A stretch of 64,000 bases of DNA. It comes from Anaeramoeba flamelloides (lineage: Eukaryota > Metamonada > Anaeramoebidae). This document shows positions 22,931 to 33,585 of the stretch, piece after piece. The first letter of the stretch is position 1, and every line of letters begins with the position of its first letter. The stretch spans positions 4,092,001 to 4,156,000 of the forward strand of contig JANTQA010000033.1 in NCBI GenBank assembly GCA_027625915.1, read 5' to 3'. Both the position numbers and the translations under genes were made by a program. The notes under the pieces are model-generated. The model had not been told where the DNA came from. It made no database searches and saw nothing but the letters and a program-made list of their open reading frames with translations.

Positions 22931-24630
22931 TTAATTAAAGAGAAAAGTAAACTAAAAAAAATCTTCAAGTATATGTAATAGCAAATTCAAAAATAAATTA
23001 TCACACTTGAAATTGAAAAATGAAGTTAAAATCTGATTACTACACTACTTAACTTACTTATAAGCTATTTTCCAAAATGTGTTATTGTTTTTAAAAGTTT
23101 GATTCATTTTTTCTCATTTTTGAAAAGTTCTAAATTTAATATATATTTCAAATTATTTTAATAAAAATTAGTTTCGTTAAAGAGGAAAGAAAACAAATTC
23201 CCTGTAAAGGAAGTGTACAAAAATACACTTTAAAAATAAAACTACAAAGTTTTGGAAAGAACCCAATATAAAAAATCAACTTAATATCAAAAAAATTACA
23301 ATAATGATTTTAAACTTGAAAAAAAGCATAATATCTTTTATTCACGGAACATTTCAAAACTATTTTTTTTTCTTTTTTTTGAACCTAAAAAAAATTGGAG
23401 AAAAAACTACCAAAACATTAAATAAAAAATTATCACAAAATACCTTTTTAAAACCTGGAAAATTCACCTAATAACCATCAAAAATAATTTTTTAATTTTA
23501 TTATTTTAACCCAACAGTAAATAACCCAATCTTAATTATTTCAGCAAGTTATTAACAACAAAAAGATTAAATGTATCAAAAGACTTTATCATTATTTCTC
23601 ATTTTTTTTTAAGATTTTCAAACAAAAAAAATCAATTCATATTAATAATTCCAATAAAAAAAAAATTAATAGATATTTTCAAATAACATGGTTTTAGTGA
23701 TAACAGTTCCTTGTTTATATTCTTGGTATTTGGAAAAAAAATATTACCTAATCTTTTCAATTTCAAGAAATTTTATAAAAATTTATGAAGAAAATAAATT
23801 ATCAAATTTTTAAGATCTTCAATGATTCAATATTTGATTTATTTTTCTGTTATTTTTAAAATAAGATTCAAATTCCAAGGTTATTTGTTCATAAAAACTC
23901 TCAAAAGTAACAAAAAGTGAGATTTCATCAAAATAAAAATGTTTTTTGTAAATTTTTCTTTTTATTTTTTGATCCTAAAAACCAAACAAAAAGGATCAGA
24001 TCATTTAACTGAAAATTTTATTGAAAAAATGAACTATTTTAAAAATGATAACTCATTTCTCTGTAGTTGATAAATGATGTTGCTTATCAAGTTTAATGGT
24101 GCTCCTGTGCAAATAATTACTCTATTAACTTTGAGAAATAAACAAATAAGAGTTACTAGTCACTTGAGGAAGTAGGTAAATTTATCTTTTTGAAAAAATT
24201 GAAAAATCGATTTTAATTGTAAAAAGTAGTAAATCTTCTCATTTACAAATACTGTCTTTTTTTGTTCATTTAAAAACAAAAATCAAGTCCAAAAATGAAA
24301 TTGGTTATTAGAATAAGAATAAAATTCAAAACAACAGATGGAACCAAAATTTAAGTATGCTCAATTTTATAAAATTTGAGATTTTAATTGTAAACATAAG
24401 TAAAAGTGAATTTTTTTGGGATTTTTTGTTTTCGGTTTTTTCAATTCCTGTGGAATTGGCTTTAAGTGAGTAGTCATGGTAAAGGAAAATTTTTCACTTT
24501 TTTGCAATTTTGAAAAGGATCAGAAAATAACATTTTTTACTTTGGTTGTAACTCATTGATTTTTATTATTTAAAGTACTTCATTCATTAGATTTTTCAAA
24601 TTTTTTTTTCAAAGTCTAAAAGAAATTGCA

Positions 24631-24717
24631 ACAATAGAATGTTGAGTTGAATTGCTTAAAATGGTATTTCAAATGTTGAATGACTTATCTTTTGTCCTTA
24701 TCTCAACATTCTATTGT
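24631..24717. mobile_element. small foldback, 16-bp perfect arms
   Basis: ACAATAGAATGTTGAG at 24,631 faces CTCAACATTCTATTGT ending at 24,717. The element is 87 bp with a non-coding loop and looks like a miniature TIR element. Confidence 0.7.
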
Positions 24718-25097
24718 GTTATTTAATTTTTTCATTTTTTTTTCATCATTTTTGAATTTTTTTAATCATGACAACAAAAAGCAATTAGAAATATTTTTTT
24801 TATCAGTAACATTTGGTATAAATGAATTTTGTTTAAAAAGAACAACAACATTACAATCGAGGGAATCAAATAAGGAAACATGAATGTGGCCTAAGGACTA
24901 TCTGAATTTTATGCTCTGTGAGCATTGAAATACAAAACAGTAAATAGACTAAGACCTTTAAAATATAGTGAATTGAGGGAAAGTCAAATATTGTCAATTT
25001 TTAGCAATTTAAGATTTTGACTAAAATCATTTATTGATCCAAAAACTTTTCGAAAAATCCCCAACAAAGCAAGGCAAAAATAAAAAGCTATTTTTTT

Positions 25098-25202
25098 GAT
25101 ATTGGGAAAATGTCACTCCACTTTCTTTTCAAATGGGTGACTACATTTACCACCAACTCTAACATACTTCAATATAAAGTGGAGTGACATTTTCCCAATA
25201 TC
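25098..25202. mobile_element. small foldback, 27-bp perfect arms
   Basis: The left arm starts GATATTGGGAAAATGTCACT and the right arm ends AGTGACATTTTCCCAATATC; the 27 bp arms are perfectly complementary. Total length is 105 bp with a unique loop. Perfect arms in such A+T-rich DNA suggest a recent insertion or strong folding. Confidence 0.8.
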
Positions 25203-25769
25203 ATTTTGGAAGTCGAAAATTTTGAGTGAAAAATTTGGATTTGGAAAGTAAATTTTTTTTGCCTTCCTCAAAAAAACCTAAATTTTACATTTTAACAAGA
25301 TCTATTAACTCAGCATTCTTTTGAGTTCATAATTCGTGTTGTGGGTATTAAAGTAATAGCCACTGGGAATAAAATTCGAATAATCCTTAAATATCTAGAA
25401 GAATTTCAAAAAATAATAATCATCACAAAACATTATCTGGTTAGGATTTTAAATAGTTGGATTTGGAGGAATTGGAGAAGTGAGTATGATTATATTTTAT
25501 CAAATTTTAAACAATAAAATAACTATAAGTTTTATTCTTAGAATCTAAAATTATCTCTACCCACCAAAAAAAAAAAAAACTAAACCCTCTTCCAAAAATT
25601 TGGACATAACCAAAATCAAAAAATGGAAAACAAAAACCCAATTTATGATATTTTTCCAAACCTAATATCAAACCATATTTAAGTAACCTAGTATTAATGG
25701 TTCAATAAGTAATCCTTTTCAACCAAATAAAAGAAAACAATATAAATCAAAAAAATCAAAACGAGTGTG

Positions 25770-26000
25770 TCCAAAATAAGAAAATGAGCTAAACAAAAAA
25801 TATATTGGTAAATTTGTTGAAATTTACACCAACAATTAATGATCGATCAAATGATAAGATACAAAGTACCAAATGTATATGATTTTTCAATTTTAGAAAC
25901 TCAACACCAATATTCTATCAACCATTGAAAAAAAATTCCAGATCTAAAGAAACAGATTTCGTAACTCGAAAAAAAAACGAAATGAAAATAAAACAAAAAC
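25770..26000 (+). repeat. dispersed ~490-bp repeat, diverged fragment
   Basis: It shares TTGGTAAATTTGT, AATGATCGATCAAA, GAAACTCAACACCAATATTC and ATCAACCATTGAAAAAAA with the copy at 20,810-21,300. It is too diverged to bound precisely. Confidence 0.5.
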
Positions 26001-27169
26001 GACAAAAAATGAAATAGTTTATAAAATCAAATAATTTCCAAATTGAATGTAAAGTATGATATTGCTATTCTTTTGACTATTTAAACTCTGCCCAAATTTT
26101 TGGAATTAAGTTTATCTAAATAAAAAAAAATCAAAACTATTTTATCAATATATATTCTTATTTTTTTTTTTTGTTTAACATTACTAAAAAAAAAATAACA
26201 AATAATTTTTTGAAATAATTTTATGAGAATCTACGATCACACCTCACCAAAATAAAATATTCTTATCTCGTTTATCATCAAATTTTTATCATGTTTTATA
26301 GTGTAGCTACTCCATTAAGAGTTTAAGAATGGGTATTAATCATGTTTGGGGAATTTCAGTTTTAGATATCTTCTTTGATTGTGGACAATAAGTAAAAAAA
26401 TAATTGAAAAATTTTGCTTTTTTCACAACACTAAAAAGGAAAAAATAAAATCTGAAAATTAAAGTTATCCAAAAAGAAATATTGGATTAAAGTATTACAT
26501 TTTTTATAAATTATTTTTCAAAGTTGGGATAATGTTATGTAATTAAGAAAAGATAACAATTAAACTCATTAAGATTCGAATACCTCCTTTTTCAAAATTC
26601 CCGACTTCTAAAAAAACACCTATTCTCCATGTATTTTTTTTTTGAAATTAGTTACAACGAATGAACTTTATATTGAACATTAAGAATTGAAAAATACTTG
26701 TGGTTAAAACAATTTACCAAAAAAACAGTTAATATATATTATAACTAAATCATGGAAAAAAATAAAATGAAAATGATAAAAAATATTCACAAAACAGAAA
26801 AAAAACAGTTTTTCAATTTAATTTAACGATATCTTTTAAAAGAAATATTTGATTTTATTTTAAAATTGAAAAATATGTTTCTTTTTGACGATTAAAAAAA
26901 TATATTCAAATAATCTCTCCACTAAATCAATCTAATAAAATTTCAAAAAATTTTTCAATTAAAAATGAAAAAAATATTACTGAAAAATTTCATTTTTTTG
27001 CAATTCCCATTAAGATCTAAAAAAGTTGTAAACTTTTTTCAAAACTGTTATGTATAATAATGTTTATTATGTGATTTTATTTTAAAAATAAAAATTTCGG
27101 AGTTATGTACCTTAGAATTAAAACTGGTTTGACAATTTTTTTTTTGATTTGACAATAGTTTTCCAGAAT

Positions 27170-28019
27170 GGTTAATTGCTACAACCTTACCGAAAAAAAG
27201 ATTTTTTGAGTGTTACAGGTTATTGAAACTTTAAACCCAAAATATCATTTCCCTGCTTTATTTGTGAAATGAACACAAATCAAATCGTTAATTTTTTCAA
27301 TTTTTTGAACATTTTTTTGATTGAATTTTTGATTTTTATTAATTATGTTTTGGATCAAGAAATGTGTTTATGAGAATGCTTGAAATTAATCAAAGAATAA
27401 ACCAAAAAAATAGACCTCGAAAAGGTGTCTTTGAAACAAATATTTTCTTTTCGAAGACCAAACACAAAAGATCACCTTTCCAAATAAATTTGTTGAAATC
27501 AAAAATGAAAAAAAAAAAAATGTAATCAAAATATTTTCGAAGATTTGTTTTCTTTATCTTCTTAGTTTGTTTCAAGTAAGTAATTTTTAACCTTGAATTT
27601 ATCACCCCCTTAGTATTTATTATTAATTAACTAAAAATTTTTTTTCACAAAACCTGTTTTGAAAATTCGAATTTCAAAAATATTTTTATCAAAAATAAGC
27701 TAAAACAAAGAATACTGTTTCAAAGATAAAGTAAAAAGATTGAATTCATGAAATCAAAAAAAAAACAGCTAAAAAAGATTCAAACAAAAGGAAAAAGAAT
27801 AATTTAGAGAAAATTTCAATCAAGATCCCAAATTATTTTGAGTTTTCAATTTAATGGAAAATCAATAATTATCAAATCAAACAAATTTATCAAATAAATC
27901 TTTATTTCTGAAGAAGAAATTTAAAAAATATCCTATTTTCTGAACCAAAACTAGAATTGGATTAATTAACTGAAAATAAGAATTAAAATTCATTTTGAGA
28001 ATTCATCTAGAAATAGGGA
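27170..28019 (-). repeat. long inverted repeat, right arm
   Basis: This is the inverted partner of 22,045-22,895, separated from it by about 4.3 kb. Its outer end stops at CTAGAAATAGGGAT, immediately beside the MITE-3 copy at 28,020. At the left arm the homology to the copy at 11.3 kb continues about 100 bp further out, so this arm is truncated or was cut off by later events. Confidence 0.8.
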
Positions 28020-28218
28020 TATAGTCAGTTTCACTTTTAAGGCACATACTTTCAACGAAATTTAAGGCACAAAAAAATCTCAAATTAAAGCACAAAATTC
28101 AAATTCTAGTAAAATAAAATGTAAAAAAAAAAATTTGAAATTTTGTGCCTTTAGTTAAGATTTTTTTTGTGCCTTAAATTTCGTTGAAAATTGTGCCTTA
28201 AAAGTGAAACTGACTGTA
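28020..28218. mobile_element. MITE-3 palindromic element
   Basis: This 199 bp copy has ends TATAGTCAGTTTCACTTTTA and TAAAAGTGAAACTGACTGTA. It matches the 19.7 and 21.7 kb copies closely and adjoins the right long arm. Confidence 0.88.
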
Positions 28219-28841
28219 TAAGTGTTGATTATGATTCATTTTATTATTGTTTTTTAAGAGTACATCTGATCAAATGAATGTAAATTGAATGAAAAAAGTA
28301 TTGGAAATACTAACCTCTATTTCCTTCATGGTCTAACCTAAAAATAAATAATTCTTTTTTTTTTTCAAGAATCAACCAAAATACAATTGTTTCGAAATGA
28401 GAGAAATAATAAACCTCGGATTAGAGTTGAGATTAATTAAAGAAATACCTGAAAAAACCTTAAATATCAAAAAAAAAAAAATGTTTAAAACCAAGCTAAA
28501 ACATCAAATAAAGAAAAACCGAATCTCTCAAAAAATATTGAATAAACCGAATAATATGCTGTTTCACTTAAATTTGAAATTCAAATAAATGGTACATAGA
28601 ACCAAGAATTAACTAAATTTTATCAGTGTATTTAATTTTTTTGTTGGAATTCACATATTTGGAATTATCAAGTTTAATTTATTCTTCTGTTTTCTCAAAA
28701 CAAAAGAAAAAAATTTCTAGATTTCTTTCAAAGAAACTTGCAAAAAAAAAAAAAAAAAAAAAAAACACAAATGAATGAAATTTTTAGGTTTGATCTTAAT
28801 ATCTCACATTTTAATAATTTATTTCTCCTCAAATACCAAAT

Positions 28842-30095
28842 TTATTTCTTTTTAGATTTAGCTTGTTCGTGTTTTTTAATTCTTTGTATTCTGTCTTCAT
28901 TTGGATCTGGTCTAATACCTCTATTTTTAGGAAGGGAGATCATTGGTCTATTTTTCCTACCAATAACAAAGACATTTGAAAGTCTTGTGGCAAAGGAGTG
29001 ACCCTTTTCGTCTTTGATGTGAATAATGTCATAGGAACCTGCATGTAATTCCTTTTTGGTGATGATTCCAATTCTTCCTGTATTTCTGCCTCCTGTGATC
29101 ATGACAACATTACCAACTGCAAATTTGATAAATCCGACAATTTTGTTTTCTTTGATATCGAATTTGATTGTGTCGTTGACCTTAATTAAAGGATCTGGAT
29201 ATCTGAAGGTTCTTCCATCATGGGTGACAATAAATGGGATTCTTTTCATACCAATTTGTGATTTCTTGACTTTACATAATTTGAAATTGGATTCCTTTTG
29301 AGTGATTTTGTGTGCTACAAATCTTCCTTTTTCGTCATAAAGGATTCTAAAGTTTTCATTGGTTCGATCGATTGAAATAACATCTTTTGTGTTTGTGTTT
29401 TAGTATTTGTTTTTGTTGGTGTGAATTATTTGGTCAAGTGTAATTTTTTGTTTTGTGTGAATTTAGCATTAAGTTATTATCAGGTTTTTCACAACAAAAG
29501 AAATTAAGAGTTTTGTCAACCAAAAAAATTGAAAAAGCAAAATAAGAAAAGGTTGAACAATTTGATGAAAAGAAAAATAACAATAAAAAAAGCAAAACAA
29601 AAACATTTTGATTTTTTGAAGAAAAAATTAAATGGAAAAGGAAAGGGAAAAGGAAAAGGAAAAGGAAAAGGAAAAAGAAAAAGAAAAAGAAAAATTGCAA
29701 ACCCATAAAGCCAGTTGGATAGGTGTTGTCAGTTCTCACTTTTCCGTCAACTTTTACAACTCTTTGCATAAGGATCAAAGTTACTTCCTTTCCCGTTAAG
29801 GCATATTTTAATTTGTTTCTGAGTAAAAGTGTCAATGGAAGGCATTCTCTTAATTTGTGTGGACCAGTTGATGGCCTTGGTGCCTTTGTTTGTTATTAAA
29901 TAAAACAATAAGTGATCCAATTCATCGATATTGGAATAATTATTTTGAAGAAACAGGGTTGAGTAGGCAAAATTTAAAACAAACAAATAAGAAAAACAAA
30001 AAGAATTTGTTTACCCATGTCCCACCCAATTTATCAAGCATCCAATTTTTTGGTGTGTTCAATCTTTTTAAATGTTTTCTAGGTCCTCTAGTCAT
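28842..30095 (-). CDS. RPS4: 40S ribosomal protein eS4 (RPS4), three exons
   Basis: Three exons on the minus strand join in phase: 30095-30015, 29883-29703 and 29383-28842, giving 804 nt and 267 residues (human RPS4X has 263). Exon 1 encodes [20 protein letters not shown] and DKLGGTW. Exon 2 continues [28 protein letters not shown] and [17 protein letters not shown], the S4-like RNA-binding part. Exon 3 gives [46 protein letters not shown] (the KOW-like segment), [12 protein letters not shown] and a basic C-terminus. The product is a structural small-subunit protein near the mRNA entry side. Introns are 131 bp (GTAAAC...ACAAAG) and 319 bp (GTTTGC...CAAAAG); the second contains a G/A-rich tandem on the plus strand. 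The junctions restore family residues exactly (Trp-Ala and Asp at the splices). Confidence 0.97.
29633..29694. repeat. GGAAAA-type tandem inside RPS4 intron 2
   Basis: About ten units of GGAAAA/GAAAAA occur on the plus strand, which is a polypyrimidine run on the RPS4 sense strand just inside the donor of intron 2. Confidence 0.85.
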
Positions 30096-33000
30096 TCTTT
30101 AACAAATACAGTTGATGAAATTATCGAATAATAAATTCAAAGGAAAAAAAATAAGGGTCTATCTTGATATTTTGAAGAATTACAAATTCAATTATGAGTG
30201 GAAGAAATAATGTTATTTTTCAAGGTATTATCCAAATTAAGCTCATTTTTATGATTGGTATTCAATCTGGAAATCATAAAACGATGATTTTCCAATTAAA
30301 AAACGAAAATTTTTTGTTCACATTCTCAAAATATTTTTCTCGTTAATAAGTTGAAAACCCTAAAATTTTTCTAATCATTGAGAAATGATATTTTCAGGTA
30401 TTTTTTGAAACTTCCTTCTTGAACTCTAAGATATAATTTTTACTATGTTAATTTGGTTGTAACAGTAGAATTAATATTCATTTTGGAAATTGAAATCAAA
30501 ATTTTTATTTATTAATGGGAAAATAACAGTAGTTTTTGTTGAGAGACAAAATTCAGATTATTTTCACCTTTTTTTCTTATTGTTAATAAAATATTCTTGA
30601 CCCTTCTTTTTTATTTTAATCAAAGTTCATAATTTCAAGTTTTAGTAGTTCTCAAGTGGTCGGATGGTAAAGTAATTCGAACAATCTTTATAGTGTTACT
30701 ATTATGTTCATTCTGTCTCAATATCAAAATTTGATTCAATACAAACATTCACAAGTGACATAGAATGGATGTTCTTTTGGATTTAGTGGGGTTTTAGTTT
30801 CTGTTTTTAGAAAAGATTTAATATTTTCTTTTCCAAAAATCAAATATTTCTGGAATAATAAAAAAAAACGGGAGAAGAAGAGTCCAATTATTATATAAAT
30901 ATGTTAAATTTCAAAAGTTCAATAATTCATTTTCAAATCAAAGCTGCCCAGAATTTACGAGTGGGTTGTATATGTTTAAAAGGTTTAAATGGAAATTTGA
31001 AGAAAAAATTTATTTTGGAAATTTCAAAAGTGATTCATTTTTTAACATTTTCTTTTTTTACTTTTTTTTTTTTTGGCAAATAATTTTTTTCCCATTTTTT
31101 TTTACTTGTTTTAAGATAAAAAATCACAACGTCAAAACGTGTTATTTTAATGTTATTGAAATACTGAAAATGATTTGAGAAAAATGAAATTTATTTCTAT
31201 TGGGATTTTATTTGGATCTTCTATTGAAGATAAATATGAAAATTTTTGTTTTTTTTCTCAATAAGACACTAAGAATGTGGGTTTTTCTATTTTTTACAAA
31301 ATTTATAGATTTTTTAGATTTACCTTCAGACAGATAGCATCTATTCTCGAATATTTATAATTCTGCTTATTTCTTATTTATTCTTCTAAGATAATATATA
31401 AAAATAATTGTTATTTGGAAAATTTTTTAGTGGCTCTTTGACAGAAAAAAAAAGTTTGATAATTGTAATTCTAAAAAATAATGGGTATAACTAGTAATCT
31501 CAAATAAACTCAAAAAAAAAATAAATGAATGAATGAATGAATGAATGAAAAGGTTACTTTTCTCATTGTTTTTTAGGTTTATTTCGTATCCATTACTTGA
31601 AAAGAAAATTAATACCATAAGAAGATATTGAAAGAATTAAAAAAGGAGGGACTAATTACTTTTCCAAAAAAATATATTGTAATTTTACTGATTATCATTT
31701 ATAAAAAAACAAGAAACTCGGTAAAATAAACTAAAATTAATAAATAAAAAGGTAAATATGCTATTTCCAAGAAAGTAGGGCAAATTTATTTTAAAATATA
31801 TTTATTAAACTCTATCTTCAATGAGGTATTTAAATATAAAAAATCATTGACAACGTTTGACCGATTCTTGATAATAATTCAATTATTTTTTTAGTATTGT
31901 ATTACATAAATAAAAGATATAAAAACTTCAAAGCTTGATTTTATCAGATATTTTTTAATGGTGAAAATTGGGGTTTATTATTTTCTTTTTGATCAAAAAA
32001 ATCGTTTTCATAACTTTTTTAATCCTAATACATTTTCAAATATAATTGAAAACAACAAATAACTGAATTTGATTTTTTAAAAAATCATTTGTGACCCTTT
32101 TCATCTTTTCAATTTTTTATCGAAATTGGTCTAAAATTATTGTCATGTAAAAAGTGCTATTTTTTTTTTTTCATTTTGTGAAAAAATTCAAACTTCATAT
32201 TTTGAAATAAATCCCTTAGCCTAGATTCAATTGGTATTAATATTAAACTTAATTTGGTATTGCTAATTAACGAATAACTCTACAAGCAAAGATGAAATTT
32301 CATGAAATGTAAAAAAAAAAATGCCCCACTTTTTTGGTTATATGATATCTTAAAGTCAATGAAAAATAAATCAAATGGTAAAAATGAGATGGGTTCCTTT
32401 TTTATCATTTTATTTTTGTTTTTTACTTTTTGTATTTAAAATACTAATTCAAAAGAATTCAATAATTACGAAAATTGATTCCAAATTGATTTTTAAAACA
32501 AAAAAAAACACTAGTTATTGAAATACCCCGTAATAAGCAGGCATATCTTCTAAAAGGTGTTGGGTAATATCTTTGGGTTTTAAAAACCAAAGATGTATTT
32601 AAAAAAAAAAAAACATTTACTAAAAAAAAAAAAGAAAATAATCTGGAAATACTTTTTAAATTTTATTGAAGAGTGAAGAGAAAGAAGCTAACGGCGAAAG
32701 TTATTTAAGAAATAATATCGTATTCTCTGTAATTAATATAATAAATCAAATTTTCGTTCAGCTATTTCTCCATTTCGAAAGATAATTAACTTTCATATTG
32801 CCTTTCTACCAAATAATCCGATCTAATTCTGGACAATGGATCAAAAATACAAATAAAAAATACTATTTTTACACTTGGCAGTTGATCTTCTGGAGCGAAT
32901 TGGAAGCGTGCTGTCTTTCATGATGAACTGCAGCTTAAATTGAATCAACCATAAAAAAAATATAGAAATGTTGGGTCTACGAGTTGTTCAGAGATGATAT

Positions 33001-33319
33001 GTTTTTTTTTTTTCAGAGTTTGGATTGGGTGAATTATTAGTTTTTCTTTAAAATAAATTCCACGTGATGCTGTTTTTTAAAAAGTGGAAACATTTTTTTT
33101 CGTTTGGTTGCATTTGATTTTATTCGATTATTTGTAAACGCTGTGGAAAGTAACAGAGAGAGGAATGTATGCATTAAAGTGAAAGGGGGCAATTATTGAT
33201 ATGTCTTGTTTGACTTGATATTGTTGTTTTTAAATAAAATGATTAATGGAAATTTGTATGTACAATTTTAAAAAAATAGATTTTCAAATATTTTAAATAT
33301 AATTGTTAACTTGACTGTT
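30096..33319. other. intergenic between RPS4 and the CAMK kinase
   Basis: No gene was recognised. The stretch contains an AATG microsatellite (31,523-31,550), MITE-1 copy C (31,758-32,341) and a compositionally richer island at about 32,870-33,010 that I could not assign. Confidence 0.5.
31758..32341 (+). mobile_element. MITE-1, copy C
   Basis: It begins TGCTATTTCCAAGAAAGTAG and ends GCCCCACTTTTTTGGTTA, with internal CAAATTTATTTTAAAATATA, TTGATAATAATTCAATT, GGTATTAATATTAAACTTAA and CAAAGATG in family order. The terminal bases are decayed relative to copies A and B. Confidence 0.8.
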
Positions 33320-33544
33320 CTATTTATTTAGTTTCGGTTTTTCTTTGGTTCCGTTCATTTCTTGACCATTTTCCAATTGTTTGTTTTCTTGGAGTTTTTG
33401 TTTAATAAATTCATTTGATTTTTTCAATAACCAGGTATTCTTTAAAGCTTGATCTATTGTGATTCTTTCTTTGGGGTTTACCTTTAAAAAATGCTTTATT
33501 AATTTCATAGCTTTGGTTATAATAAATTGAAGATTTAAAAATAA

Positions 33545-33585
<41 letters not shown>

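Larger units (their letters stand above)
18206..28841. other. 10.6-kb gene-free block rich in inverted repeats
   Basis: No exon with family resemblance was found. Contents, left to right: a fragment related to the 1.4 kb foldback (about 18,825-18,885), MITE-2 (19,141-19,317), MITE-3 (19,677-19,878), a TGTCAAAA-type tandem region (20,217-20,385), a dispersed ~490 bp repeat (20,810-21,300), MITE-3 (21,740-21,939), a 0.9 kb arm (21,945-22,930), two small foldbacks, the opposite arm (27,170-28,019) and MITE-3 (28,020-28,218). The sequence around 28,390-28,590 is A-rich without a recognised product. Confidence 0.6.

Noticed and set aside
21945-28019. A Polinton-like element because of the long inverted repeats
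   Set aside because: No polymerase, integrase, capsid or packaging-ATPase frame is visible between the arms, and the span is far shorter than such elements.
29633-29694. The G/A tandem in RPS4 intron 2 as part of the coding sequence
   Set aside because: The open frame continues into it on the minus strand as a Phe/Leu run, but the RPS4 family sequence resumes exactly after a GT...AG excision that removes it.
32900-32960. A U3-like or box C/D snoRNA around the TGATGA word
   Set aside because: I could not find a matching box D with a closing stem or the other U3 boxes, so this stays only as an unexplained island.
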